DNA of 33,202 nt, taken from positions 30,796 through 63,997 of the forward strand of contig JASLZG010000001.1 of assembly GCA_030754995.1 (NCBI GenBank), in the 5' to 3' direction. Each line of letters opens with the position of its first letter. Positions within the stretch are counted from its first letter, which is position 1. The DNA is from Lentisphaeria bacterium. Its GTDB lineage: Bacteria > Verrucomicrobiota > Lentisphaeria > JABSQK01 > CAJWLW01. Positions 8,264-17,748 of the stretch are shown here, one piece after another. Made by a program: the position numbers and the translations under genes. A model generated the notes under the pieces. It made no database searches. It was given only the letters and a program-made list of their open reading frames with translations, and was not told the origin of the DNA.

Positions 8264-10336
8264 TCACCCGCCCAGCACCGTTTGCCGATCTTCGCGCTCC
8301 GCCTCGAGGACGGCGCCGGCCAGTCCTTCCAGCACGGAGGCGGACGCCCAGCAGTGGCCGCAGAACCAGGTTGACGCGGGCGAGCCGTCGTCAAAGCGCT
8401 CCACCAGCAACGCGTCTGTGTAGCAGAAGCGTTCGTTGATGAGTCCGCGCCCGCCCCAGCCGTAGTGCTTCTCGTCCTGCAGGTAGACAGTGAGGCTCCA
8501 GCGGATCGTATCGACCAGGCGCGAAGCGAGATACGGGTCCGAGATATGCCGCACGGCGTACAGGATGCTCGCTGCAACCGCAGTGCCCATGGGGTGGATG
8601 TGGGAATTGTTGACCGAGGTCACGGAGCCGCCCGTGGAACACCAGTTCAGCGACTTGAGCGGCTCGACCTCGTTGACAACGTTGTAGGCGAACTTCCACG
8701 AGAACTCGTAGTCCAGGCCGGTCTGCAGGTCCTGCAAAAAGCGCTCGTCGCCGGTTTGCTCGTGCATGATACGGGCCGCGTTGATCCAGGCGAGAATCCC
8801 TTCCTCGTCGGGGCTCTTGTAGATGTCGTGCGGTCCGCCGCTGGCATCGAATGCCTCGACATGCCGGCGGTAAAAGTCCATGGCTGCGGTGGCGGCTTCG
8901 AGGTACCGATTCTCTCCGGTGATCCCGTACAGCGTCGCCAGGGCGGGGGTGAACCAGCAGCCGCTGAAACCGTCGCTGTCGAGGATGCTGCCGTCGTCCT
9001 CGCTGTAGGTGTAGCCGAAGCCGCCGGCCGCGGTCTGCGTGTCGACGACGTGATCCAGTACGCGATTGGCCGCTGCGCGCCAGGCCGGCTGATCGATCCC
9101 GGCGTCCTTTTCGAGCTGGTAGGCGAGCAGGAGATAATGACAGGCCTGACCGTTCACGTACCCGGAATGCCCCGGGTTCTCCAGGCAGGGATACCACCAG
9201 CCGCGGGTGTTCCACTGTTTTTCGACTGAATTGTAGCTCTCGAAAAACAGCGTGCTTTGGGCCGAGATCGCGTTCTCCGCAATATTCGAAAGTACGCCGC
9301 GGGCGCAGGCCAGCCACTGTTCGTTTCCCAGTTGCCGGCCGGCCACCAGCAGGGGATAGGCCGCCATTGTGCCGCCGCACCAACCGGTCAGGAAGTTGTT
9401 GTCGACTTCCTCCTGTATACGGGTCGTGTTTTTGAAGATTGTGGTGTCGAAATTCACCCCGGCCGGGTTGTAGGCTTCGTCGACCAGGGCCTGGGCGATG
9501 GCCGGCACGGCGTCGGCGACCGAACCGGCATCCCCGACCTCATCGTGGAGGAATGCATAGGCCTCACGCAGCAGCCGGCCGGCCGCCCGGTGCCGGGCAT
9601 CGTGTGTGAAACAGAACAGGAAGAAGTCGGACTCGACCGGCGCCCGGTCCAGGTCGACATAACCTTCCGGCCGGCTCACGAAGTTGCGACCCGACAGGCA
9701 GCAGTAGACATAGGGCGCGTTCATGAACCCGAGCGAGAACGTCAGGCGCCGCGGCGCCGCCGCGTTGATGCCGATGCCGTTCTTCTCCGCGACTCCGCCG
9801 CCGGCGTCGATGCTGACATCCCGGCCGCCCATGGCGTAGACCCGGTTGCCGGAGATCACCGACGTCGTGCCGTGGCTCGAGCGGTCGGCGCGCACCAGCC
9901 ATTCGTCCGCCCGCCACGGCTTTGACTTCACGTACTCGCCATCGTCAACCAGCTGTGGATAGGTGGCGTCCGGACTGTTGCCGCCGCGGTTGTTGCCGTA
10001 CATGAACGCCGGGACGAAGGCGAAGCCGTCCTCCTCCTCGGGCAGGGTCCAGACGAGACGGACCATGCAATGTCCGCGGCCCGAGGCCCGGAACTTTCCG
10101 GTGAGCCCGGCCCCACTCGCGGTCATGTCCAGGCACACCTCGACCTGTTCCTCGGCACAGTGGAAATGCACGCGAACACCGGCATCATGTTTTTCGACGC
10201 GGCCCGCTTCGCAGCGGCGCCGCACCAGGTTGTTGGCGGGCCGGATCACACTGGCGGTGAGCGCCCCTGCCGGGCAGGCGTCCAGCAGCACTGCGATGCG
10301 CGACGGATCCTCCTTTTTCAGCTCGAGCTCGTGCAT
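8264..10336 (-). CDS. Uncharacterised protein with predicted beta-rich N-terminus and (alpha/alpha)-toroid C-terminal half (glycosidase, lyase or epimerase-like)
   Basis: ORF 8264..10474; the native start is probably ATG at 10336 (MHELELKKEDPSRIA). Repeated helical-toroid signatures such as YLEAATAAMDFYRRHVEAFDASGGPHDIYKSPDEEGILAWINAARIMHEQTGDERFLQDLQTGLDYEF. Confidence 0.7.
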   Translation of the reverse strand: MHELELKKEDPSRIAVLLDACPAGALTASVIRPANNLVRRRCEAGRVEKHDAGVRVHFHCAEEQVEVCLDMTASGAGLTGKFRASGRGHCMVRLVWTLPEEEDGFAFVPAFMYGNNRGGNSPDATYPQLVDDGEYVKSKPWRADEWLVRADRSSHGTTSVISGNRVYAMGGRDVSIDAGGGVAEKNGIGINAAAPRRLTFSLGFMNAPYVYCCLSGRNFVSRPEGYVDLDRAPVESDFFLFCFTHDARHRAAGRLLREAYAFLHDEVGDAGSVADAVPAIAQALVDEAYNPAGVNFDTTIFKNTTRIQEEVDNNFLTGWCGGTMAAYPLLVAGRQLGNEQWLACARGVLSNIAENAISAQSTLFFESYNSVEKQWNTRGWWYPCLENPGHSGYVNGQACHYLLLAYQLEKDAGIDQPAWRAAANRVLDHVVDTQTAAGGFGYTYSEDDGSILDSDGFSGCWFTPALATLYGITGENRYLEAATAAMDFYRRHVEAFDASGGPHDIYKSPDEEGILAWINAARIMHEQTGDERFLQDLQTGLDYEFSWKFAYNVVNEVEPLKSLNWCSTGGSVTSVNNSHIHPMGTAVAASILYAVRHISDPYLASRLVDTIRWSLTVYLQDEKHYGWGGRGLINERFCYTDALLVERFDDGSPASTWFCGHCWASASVLEGLAGAVLEAEREDRQTVLGG

Positions 10337-10546
10337 GGGATTTCCCTGATCATTTCGTTCGTTCAAATTCAACGATGAACTGCCGCCGGCGTTCACGACG
10401 TACCGTTCAGCGTTTCCGCAACATCGCCCGGAGCGGACTTGCCGCCGCTCCGGACTCCCCCAGTGGTGCGGCAAACAGCATGCAGTCGCCGGGCGGCCAT
10501 GGAACGGGTGATGTCGATCCAGTCGCTCACGGGCAGTGTTTCGGGC

Positions 10547-11494
10547 TCATAGAAGGTCCCGCTCCTCCAGGTAGGCGAGCTGGTGGACGATCTGGCGGTC
10601 GCGGGCGTCGATCAGGGCCTGCGGGTCGCGCGCGCTCCAGTCGTAGAAGCCCCGGCCGCTCTTCATGCCCAGCTCACCGCGGGCGACGCTGTCGGCGAGC
10701 GCCGGGACCGGCTCGGGGTGGTTGCAGAGCGCCGCCGGCAGATACTGATGAATCGTCTCGATCAGATCGAGGCCGACCAGGTCCATATTTTCGAGCGGCC
10801 CGACCGCCGCTAACCGCAGGCCGAAGGTCAGCCGCGCCACGCGGTCGATGTCGGCCGGGGAGGCGACGCCGCATTCAACCAGGTAGATCGCTTCACGCCA
10901 AAGCGCATGCAGCATGCGATTGCCAATGAAGCCCGGCACGTCTTTTTCAACGCGCACCGGGATCTTGCCGATCGCCTCGATCAGTTCGCAAACCCGGTCC
11001 ATGACACGGTCAAGCGTCTGCTCGCCGCGGACGACCTCGACCAACGGCATCAGGTGCGGCGGATTCCAGAAGTGCGTTCCCACCAGCTGCTCGGCGCAGC
11101 CGCTTTGGCGGCCCAGTTCCGTGATGCTCAGGCCGCTGGTGGTGGTGATAAAGATCGCCCCGCGCCGCTGGCAGCCGGCCAACCGCTGGAACAGGTCCAC
11201 CTTCTGTTCCATCTCTTCGGCAATGCAGTCCATGACCAGGTCGGCCTGCTCATCAAGCTGGTGCAGGTCGTGCCCGGAGCGGATCACGCCGCCGGATTGC
11301 GGCGGCGGCCCGACATGCGACTGCATCCAGTCTTCAAGCGTTGCCAGTGTCTGCTGCACCGCCTGCAGCTTGTCCGGGTTTCTGCCCCAAAGCAGAACCT
11401 CGTAGCCGCTGCGCTTGAAGGCAACCGCGGCCGCGGCGCCCATCTGACCGATTCCGCAAATGCCGATTCGGTGAATCTCCAGGCTTGCTGCCAT
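10547..11494 (-). CDS. 3-hydroxyacyl-CoA dehydrogenase superfamily oxidoreductase (L-gulonate 3-dehydrogenase-like)
   Basis: MAASLEIHRIGICGIGQMGAAAAVAFKRSGYEVLLWGRN (Rossmann GxGxxG), GTHFWNPPHLMPLVEVVRG and DVPGFIGNRMLHALWREAIYLVECGVASPADIDRV are 3HCDH hallmarks. The start at 11494 gives a short overlap with the upstream SDR stop. Confidence 0.88.
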   Translation of the reverse strand: MAASLEIHRIGICGIGQMGAAAAVAFKRSGYEVLLWGRNPDKLQAVQQTLATLEDWMQSHVGPPPQSGGVIRSGHDLHQLDEQADLVMDCIAEEMEQKVDLFQRLAGCQRRGAIFITTTSGLSITELGRQSGCAEQLVGTHFWNPPHLMPLVEVVRGEQTLDRVMDRVCELIEAIGKIPVRVEKDVPGFIGNRMLHALWREAIYLVECGVASPADIDRVARLTFGLRLAAVGPLENMDLVGLDLIETIHQYLPAALCNHPEPVPALADSVARGELGMKSGRGFYDWSARDPQALIDARDRQIVHQLAYLEERDLL

Positions 11495-11498
11495 GCGG

Positions 11499-12326
11499 TT
11501 ATTCTTCCCGTTTCGGCGGCGCCACGGAGATACCTTCGAGCCCACCGCTCACCCGCCAGACTTCGCCGGTGACCCAGGATGCCGCGTCGCTGCAGAGGAA
11601 GGCCACGGTGGAGGCGATGTCTGTCGGTTCGCCCCAGCGCCCGAGCGGCACGGCGGTGCGGATGCGCTCGATCATCTCGTCCTCGGTCAGGTTCAGCGAC
11701 TGGCAGCGCTGGGCCATGACCTTCTTGTTGAACTCGGTGTAGACCGGGCCCGGGCTCACGGCATTGACCCGGACCCCGTAGGCGGCCAACTCCAGTGCCA
11801 GGGTCCTGGTCAGGCTGATCACGCCGGCTTTTGAGACATTGTATGAAGCCACCAGGGCGGGCGGGCTGTGGCCGTTCATCGAGGCAAGGTTGACGATGGC
11901 GCCGGACTCCTGGCGTTCCATCTGGCGGGCGGCGGCGCGACAGCAATTGAAGGTGCCGGTGATATTCACATCGAGCACGCGCTGCCACTCATCGTCGCTG
12001 AGTTCGACGATCGGCATCACCTTCTGGCCGAGGCCGGCGCTGTTCACCAGGATGTCGAGCCGGCCGTGGGTGGCCACGACCTGTGCCATGACATCGTCGA
12101 CCTGGCCGCTGTCGGTGACATCCAGCCGCATCGCCGCCGCGGTGCTGCCGGCCTGGCACAACGTGTCGGCCGCCGCCTGTGTTTTCTCGAGCTGCAGGTC
12201 GGCCAGCGTCACCGCGGCACCGGCCGCGGCCAGCTGCTCGGCAATTGCCAGCCCAAGGCCCTGGGCGGCGCCGGTGACGACGGCAACCATCCCGTCGACC
12301 GAAAATTCTGTGCCTGGTAGACTCAT
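11499..12326 (-). CDS. SDR-family NAD(P)-dependent oxidoreductase (1)
   Basis: MSLPGTEFSVDGMVAVVTGAAQGLGLAIAEQLAAAGAAVTLADL; NSAGLGQ, YNVSKAGVISLTRTLALELAAYGVRVNAVSPGPVYTEF; VTGEVWRVSGG. Confidence 0.92.
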   Translation of the reverse strand: MSLPGTEFSVDGMVAVVTGAAQGLGLAIAEQLAAAGAAVTLADLQLEKTQAAADTLCQAGSTAAAMRLDVTDSGQVDDVMAQVVATHGRLDILVNSAGLGQKVMPIVELSDDEWQRVLDVNITGTFNCCRAAARQMERQESGAIVNLASMNGHSPPALVASYNVSKAGVISLTRTLALELAAYGVRVNAVSPGPVYTEFNKKVMAQRCQSLNLTEDEMIERIRTAVPLGRWGEPTDIASTVAFLCSDAASWVTGEVWRVSGGLEGISVAPPKREE

Positions 12327-13081
12327 GAACGTATCTCCTCGAGGAATGCCGTTGAGGCGTTGGTCATGCATTTGATCGCGTGCGACGCGATGTAGCGGGC
12401 GCCGAGATCGATGAAGCGTTTTGCGGCTTCGCTGTCCACCGTGATGCAGCCGGCGATCTTGCCGGCTTCGGCGATGCGCCGGATCGACGTGGTGACCAGC
12501 TCCTGCACCCGGCGGTCACCGACGCGGCCGGGAATGCCGAGACTGTTCGAAAGATCGACCGGGCCGAGGTAATAGATGTCGATGCCCTCGACCGCCAGCA
12601 GCTTGTCGAGGTTGTTCACGGCATCTATGTGCTCGATGTGGGCGATGACCATGGTCTCGCGATTGGCCGTTTCGGTCTTGTCGGCGATCGGGCCTTGCAA
12701 GCCGTAGCCGAGCGCCCGGACGCCGGCGAGTCCGCGTTCGCCCTGCGGCCCGTACTTGCAGGCGGCGACGGCAGCGCCCCCGTCCGCCGCGGTATTGATG
12801 TCGGGGATGTGTACGGCCTGGGCGCCGATGTCCAGGGCGCGCAGGAGCAAGTGCGGCGAATTGTGTGTGACCCGGATGACCGGCGTCACCCCGGCGAGCT
12901 CGGCCGCGCGCACCATCTCCTCGGCGGCACCGATGTCGATCGGGCCATGCTCCATGTCGATGACGACAAAGTCGAACCCGGTCATCGCGATGATCTCCGT
13001 CAACTTGGCTGACGGGATATAGACGAAACTGCCGACCACCACCTGGCCGTCATCCAGTTTCTGTTTCATCTGGTTAATCAT
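12323..13081 (-). CDS. HpcH/HpaI family aldolase (1) (2-keto-3-deoxy sugar acid aldolase type)
   Basis: MINQMKQKLDDGQVVVGSFVYIPSAKLTEIIAMTGFDFVVIDMEHGPIDI; GERGLAGVRALGYGLQ; AVEGIDIYYLGPVDLSNSLGIPG. ORF extends to 13207 but the internal start fits operon spacing. Confidence 0.9.
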   Translation of the reverse strand: MINQMKQKLDDGQVVVGSFVYIPSAKLTEIIAMTGFDFVVIDMEHGPIDIGAAEEMVRAAELAGVTPVIRVTHNSPHLLLRALDIGAQAVHIPDINTAADGGAAVAACKYGPQGERGLAGVRALGYGLQGPIADKTETANRETMVIAHIEHIDAVNNLDKLLAVEGIDIYYLGPVDLSNSLGIPGRVGDRRVQELVTTSIRRIAEAGKIAGCITVDSEAAKRFIDLGARYIASHAIKCMTNASTAFLEEIRS

Positions 13082-13859
13082 TCGCTGTCTCCTTTGACCC
13101 GTAAGGCCATGGTATCTGCGACCACAGCCCGCCGTCGACGTAGAGTGTCTGGCCGGCGATGAATTGGGCCTTGTCACCGGCCAGAAAGACGACCGCATCG
13201 GCGACATCTTCGACCTGCCCGACCCGGCCGAGGGGGGTCAGCGGGCTCCAGGTCCCGGCGTAATCCGGGCTCTCATCCCGGGTCCGCTCGATCTCGATGC
13301 AACCGGGGGCCACGCAGTTGACCCGAATGCCGTATCGTCCCAGTTCGACCGCTGCGACAAGGGTGAATTGTTCGATTCCGCCTTTCGCCGCACAGTAGTC
13401 CACCAGGTTCGGGAACGGCGCCTTGTTGGCACCGGACCCGATGTTGACGATGGTGCCGCCGCCCCGGTCTTTCATGATCAACGCCGCCTGCTGGGTGCAG
13501 AGGAAGGTGCCCTTGAGGTTGGTGCGGATGGTCCGGTCCCAGTCTTTCTCTTCAAGCTCGAGCAATGGCGCCCACGTCTGCACGCCGGCATTGTTGACCA
13601 GCAGATCGAGGCGGTCGGCGGCTTCCATGTGTTGCGCCAACATCTGCTTGACGGCGTCCGAGTTGCCGACGTCGCCGCCGCCGACCCAGCACGTCCCGCC
13701 GCTGTTGCGGATCGTCGACGCCGTTTCATGGGCGCCTTGCTCGTCACGGTTGTAGTTGACCGTGACCGACCATCCGGCGCCCGCCAGGCCAATGGCAATG
13801 CCGCGGCCAACGCCCTTGCTGGCACCGGTGACCAGTGCACATTTACCATTTGATTCCAT
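13074..13859 (-). CDS. SDR-family NAD(P)-dependent oxidoreductase (2)
   Basis: MESNGKCALVTGASKGVGRGIAIGLAGAGWSVTVNYNRDE; NNAGVQTWAPLLE; YCAAKGGIEQFTLVAAVELGRYGIRVNCVAPGCIEIERT; AGQTLYVDGGL. Confidence 0.93.
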   Translation of the reverse strand: MESNGKCALVTGASKGVGRGIAIGLAGAGWSVTVNYNRDEQGAHETASTIRNSGGTCWVGGGDVGNSDAVKQMLAQHMEAADRLDLLVNNAGVQTWAPLLELEEKDWDRTIRTNLKGTFLCTQQAALIMKDRGGGTIVNIGSGANKAPFPNLVDYCAAKGGIEQFTLVAAVELGRYGIRVNCVAPGCIEIERTRDESPDYAGTWSPLTPLGRVGQVEDVADAVVFLAGDKAQFIAGQTLYVDGGLWSQIPWPYGSKETAND

Positions 13860-15020
13860 TCACATCTCAACCCAGGAGGCGCCGTCGGCAGCCGAGGTCA
13901 CGGCGCCATGGATGAACTGCATGCCACGCACGCCGTCGTAGACGGTGGGAAAGTTGTATGCCTCCGTCTTCATCGGCTCGCCGTCGAGATGGCAGCGGAT
14001 CGCCTCGGCAATGCCGCAGTAGATGGTGGCAAACGCTTCCAGGTAGCCCTCCGGGTGGCCGCTCGGGACGCGGCTGCAATCGACCGCCGGCTCCGACAGG
14101 TAGCCCTGGCCACGGGCCAGCGTCCGGCGCGGTTCACCGTACTTGTACAGGTCGAGATAGTTGGGGTTCTCCTGGGCCCAGCGGATGGCGCCCTCGGAGC
14201 CGTACACACGCAGGATCAGGCCGTTCTCTTCGCCGGTCGCCACCTGGCTGATCGACAGCACCCCCTTGCCGCCGCCCTTGAAGCGCAGCAGTGCATTGAC
14301 GTCCTCGTCCAGCACGCGGTCGGGAAGAAACGTGCTTTTGTCGGCGCACAGTTCGGTGATCGGGTCGCCGGTGACGTATTCGAGCAGGTTGACGCAGTGG
14401 GTGCCGACGTCTCCCAGCGTGCCGCCGGCGCCGGACTGCGCGGGGTCGACGCGCCAAGCCGCCTGTTTCTGGCCCAGTTTCTCGTGCGGCACCATCAGGA
14501 AATCCTGCAGGTACTCGACAATTACCTTGCGTACGGTGCCCATCTGCCCGGACTGGAAGAGGTGCCGCGCATGGCGGACCATCGGGTGGCCGGTGTAGTT
14601 GTGGGTGAGTCCAAACACCAGGCCGCTCTGCTCGACGAGCTGCGCCAGGTCCCTTGCCTCATCGAGGCTGAACGTCATCGGCTTGTCGCAGACGACGTGC
14701 AGACCGGCGGCGAGAAAGGTCTTGGCGATGTCGAAATGGAGGTTGTTCGGGGTGACGATACTGACGAAATCGATCCGTTCGCCGACCGGCAGCGCGGCTT
14801 CGGCAGCGGCCATTTCCTGGTAGGTCGCGTAGCACCGGTCCGGGTCCAGGTAGAGTGCCGCGCCGGTCCGTTTCGTGTTGTCGAAGTCACGCGAAAAGCA
14901 ACCCGCGACCATTTCGATCTGCCCGTCCATCGCCGCCGCCAGCCGGTGTACCGCGCCGATAAACGCCCCTTCGCCGCCGCCGACCATGCCCATTCTCAAT
15001 TTGCGTTGCCATGAGTCCAT
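13860..15020 (-). CDS. Gfo/Idh/MocA family oxidoreductase
   Basis: MDSWQRKLRMGMVGGGEGAFIGAVHRLAAAMDGQIEMVAGCFSRD; IDFVSIVTPNNLHFDIAKTFLAAGLHVVCDKPMTFSLDEARDL (conserved CDKP); GGTLGDVGTHCVNLLEYVTG. Confidence 0.95.
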   Translation of the reverse strand: MDSWQRKLRMGMVGGGEGAFIGAVHRLAAAMDGQIEMVAGCFSRDFDNTKRTGAALYLDPDRCYATYQEMAAAEAALPVGERIDFVSIVTPNNLHFDIAKTFLAAGLHVVCDKPMTFSLDEARDLAQLVEQSGLVFGLTHNYTGHPMVRHARHLFQSGQMGTVRKVIVEYLQDFLMVPHEKLGQKQAAWRVDPAQSGAGGTLGDVGTHCVNLLEYVTGDPITELCADKSTFLPDRVLDEDVNALLRFKGGGKGVLSISQVATGEENGLILRVYGSEGAIRWAQENPNYLDLYKYGEPRRTLARGQGYLSEPAVDCSRVPSGHPEGYLEAFATIYCGIAEAIRCHLDGEPMKTEAYNFPTVYDGVRGMQFIHGAVTSAADGASWVEM

Positions 15021-15050
15021 GCTGTTGTTCTCCTTGTCCTGTGAGTGGGT

Positions 15051-16100
15051 TCAGCCCAAGCCGAGGATTTCGCGATTGCTGTCGTGGTCACTGTCACCGC
15101 CGGCGAAGTCATCGAATGTGACATCGGTTGTTTCGATGATATGATCGAGGATGAATGGCACCGCTTCCGCCGCGCCCTGGTCCGGGCTCTTGACGCAGCA
15201 TTCCCATTCGAGGACCGCCCAGCCATCGTAGCCGGCCTCGGAGAGCAGCGTGAAGACGCGCCGGAAATCCACCTGGCCGTCGCCGAGCGAGCGGAACCTG
15301 CCGGCCCGGCCGGCCCACGATTCGTAGCCGCCATAGACCCCGACGCGACCTGATGGATTGAACTCGGCGTCTTTGACGTGGAAGCCGCTGATGCGACTGC
15401 CGTAGAGCTCGATGAAGTGGAGGTAATCGAGTTGTTGCAGCAGGAAATGACTGGGATCGTAATTGATGCATGCGGCCGGATGATCGGAGGTGTGCTTGAG
15501 GAACCGCTCGAAGGTCGCGCCGTCGTAAATGTCGGAACCCGGGTGCAGCTCATATCCCAGGACACAGCCGTTGTCGGCCGCCTCATCAAGCAGCGGCAGC
15601 CAGCGCCGGGCCAGCTCGGTGAAGGCTTCCTCGATGATGCCGGCCGGCCGCTGGGGCCACGGATAGGTCATGTGCCAGGCGAAGCCGCCGGAGAGTACCG
15701 GGATATTGCGGATTCCGAAGTTGGCCGACGCACGAATGCATTTCTGCAGCTCGGCGGTCGCCCAATCGGTTCTTTCCTGGCCGCGCAGCCCGGGTGGGTG
15801 GAAGGCATCGAACATGGTTTCGTAGGCCGGATGCACCGCGATCACCTGGCCGGCGAGGTAGCCGGGGATCTCCGTGGCTTCCAGCCCCATCGCTGCCAGG
15901 GTTCCCTGGTACTCTTCGCAGTAGTCCTTGGAGTCGGCCGCCTGGTCGATATCGATCACCCGGCCGTCCCACCCGGGAACCTGGATGCCCTTGTATCCCA
16001 GCCCGGCGGCCCACGGGCCGATGTTTTCGAGACAGTCGTACGGCGCTTCGTCACGCAGGAACTGGGCAAGGAAAACTGCGGGCCCTTTCATCTTACTCAT
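15051..16100 (-). CDS. Sugar phosphate isomerase/epimerase (xylose isomerase-like TIM barrel)
   Basis: MSKMKGPAVFLAQFLRDEAPYDCLENIGPWAAGLGYKGIQVPGWD; CVLGYELHPGSDIYDGATFERFLKHTSDHPAACINYDPSHFLLQQLDY; HVKDAEFNPSGR; GYDGWAVLEWECC. Start ATG at 16100 (ORF extends to 16235). Confidence 0.9.
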   Translation of the reverse strand: MSKMKGPAVFLAQFLRDEAPYDCLENIGPWAAGLGYKGIQVPGWDGRVIDIDQAADSKDYCEEYQGTLAAMGLEATEIPGYLAGQVIAVHPAYETMFDAFHPPGLRGQERTDWATAELQKCIRASANFGIRNIPVLSGGFAWHMTYPWPQRPAGIIEEAFTELARRWLPLLDEAADNGCVLGYELHPGSDIYDGATFERFLKHTSDHPAACINYDPSHFLLQQLDYLHFIELYGSRISGFHVKDAEFNPSGRVGVYGGYESWAGRAGRFRSLGDGQVDFRRVFTLLSEAGYDGWAVLEWECCVKSPDQGAAEAVPFILDHIIETTDVTFDDFAGGDSDHDSNREILGLG

Positions 16101-16258
16101 GGATTGCTCCTTTCGTAGTAAGTTTGGGTTGTCTGGAATACGTGGCAGTTCACCCCAACAATGGGGGTCATTTGGACATGCTGCTGGAGAGGCATGTTTT
16201 CCGGCAAACACTAATGGCGACCAACCGGAATTCAATTGATCAGGCCGGATAAATGCTT

Positions 16259-17740
16259 TTACGATTTACTCGAGAACATTGATCTCGGGTCATTCCACCA
16301 TCCCGACCTTGCGGAGTTTGTGGATGTCGAAAGGGTGTGAAGGATTCGGGCCCGCGTCGTTGGTGGCATTTCGGCGTCCCTGATCAGCACACCGTTTTTC
16401 AACGCCTCGAAATCGAGCAGATGCTTGAGGAACTCCCGCTCCTTCGCCTCATACTCCGCACTGCCCTCTATCGTCACCCGCTCGTCCGCGCAACCGTCCA
16501 GGCGCAGCAGTTCTCCGCAGCCGGAGAATGGGTAGTAGCAATACCGATACGCCGCCGTCTCGACGATTTTAATACCGTCGCCGAGCTCGGAGAAGTTCGC
16601 CGCGCGCGCTTGTTTCGGCTCCGGCCCCATCAGGTCAAGGAGCGAGCGGGAAAGTCCGATTTCCAGTGGTGCCCCGGCGATGTCGAGCACCGTCCCCGGG
16701 ATGTCCAGATTGCCGGTGAGCGCCTCTGATTTTGAGCCTGGCGTCAGATCCGGATGGTTGGCGATCACCAGCGGCACGCTGAGCTGCGCACTCCTCGAGA
16801 GCGCTCCCTTCCCCCAGAGGCCGAAGTCACCGAGCATGTCACCGTGATCGGCGGAGAATATTATCGTCGTATTCTCCAGCCGGCCGTTTTTCTCCAGGGC
16901 ATCGAGGACGCGGCCGATCTGCCGGTCGATGAAAGCGATCATTTCGGCGTAGGAAACGCGGATAGCCTCATTGTCCCGGACCGGATCCAGCGGCGGCGCC
17001 ACGATCTCCGGATCCTGCCCGGTCCGGTGTTGCTCGATCGGCGAGGCCCCGCCTTCCTTGTCGGTTCGCACCCGGGGCAGGAGCGCCGCGTCACAGCAGC
17101 CGCGGAGTTCGCGCGGCGGGTTCCAGGGGCCGTGCGGTCCCTGGAACGATACCCAGGCGAACAGCGGCTGATCGGCGGCAATCGAAGCCATCCAGTCGAT
17201 CGCCTGCGAGGCGATCCAGTATTCGTAGTGTTCCTCGGCGGCAAAGCGGAACTGCATGGTCTGTGGCGTGTAATCGGTATTCCAGATGTCCGTTACCTCC
17301 GGGTGCCGCGTTTGCAGCCATTTGAAATACGGCTCGTCCGCCCCGAGCCGCCCCTCCTCCATCTGCCGCGCCGTCCCGAACCCCTTGGCATCCAGGGCAG
17401 GTGCATGATGCAGTTTGCCGAAGGCGCCCGTGTGGTAGCCCAGCTCGTTCATGCATTCCGGCAGGTAACGCAGGCCGGGACGGAACGGCAGGTCGTTGGT
17501 CCACACACCGTGCTGCGCCGGATACAATCCGGTCATCATGCTGGCGCGGGCCGGGCCGCAGACCGCCGAGGCGGTGATGGCCCGGTCAAAGACCACGCCC
17601 TCGCGGGCGAGCCGGTCGAGATTCGGTGTCGGAATGGCCCGGCAGCCATACAGCGACAGGAAATCGCAACGCAACTGGTCGCAGAGAATGACGACGACGT
17701 CACGCGGGTCTTGATGTTCGCTCATAAAGATGGCTTCCAT
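16259..17740 (-). CDS. Sulfatase (S1-type, Cys-type active-site motif), 3' end probably frameshifted
   Basis: VVVILCDQLRCDFLSLYGCRAIPTPNLDRLAREGVVFDRAITASAVCGPARASMMTGLYPAQHGV (C-x-P-x-R formylglycine motif), FSADHGDMLGDFGLWGKG. No signal peptide. The alternative reading frame near the 3' end gives a more natural C-terminus ending at 16290. Confidence 0.92.
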   Translation of the reverse strand: MEAIFMSEHQDPRDVVVILCDQLRCDFLSLYGCRAIPTPNLDRLAREGVVFDRAITASAVCGPARASMMTGLYPAQHGVWTNDLPFRPGLRYLPECMNELGYHTGAFGKLHHAPALDAKGFGTARQMEEGRLGADEPYFKWLQTRHPEVTDIWNTDYTPQTMQFRFAAEEHYEYWIASQAIDWMASIAADQPLFAWVSFQGPHGPWNPPRELRGCCDAALLPRVRTDKEGGASPIEQHRTGQDPEIVAPPLDPVRDNEAIRVSYAEMIAFIDRQIGRVLDALEKNGRLENTTIIFSADHGDMLGDFGLWGKGALSRSAQLSVPLVIANHPDLTPGSKSEALTGNLDIPGTVLDIAGAPLEIGLSRSLLDLMGPEPKQARAANFSELGDGIKIVETAAYRYCYYPFSGCGELLRLDGCADERVTIEGSAEYEAKEREFLKHLLDFEALKNGVLIRDAEMPPTTRARILHTLSTSTNSARSGWWNDPRSMFSSKS

Positions 17741-17748
17741 TCAATGGA

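Noticed and set aside
13908-15014. 368-aa plus-strand ORF
   Set aside because: Antisense to the Gfo/Idh/MocA gene.
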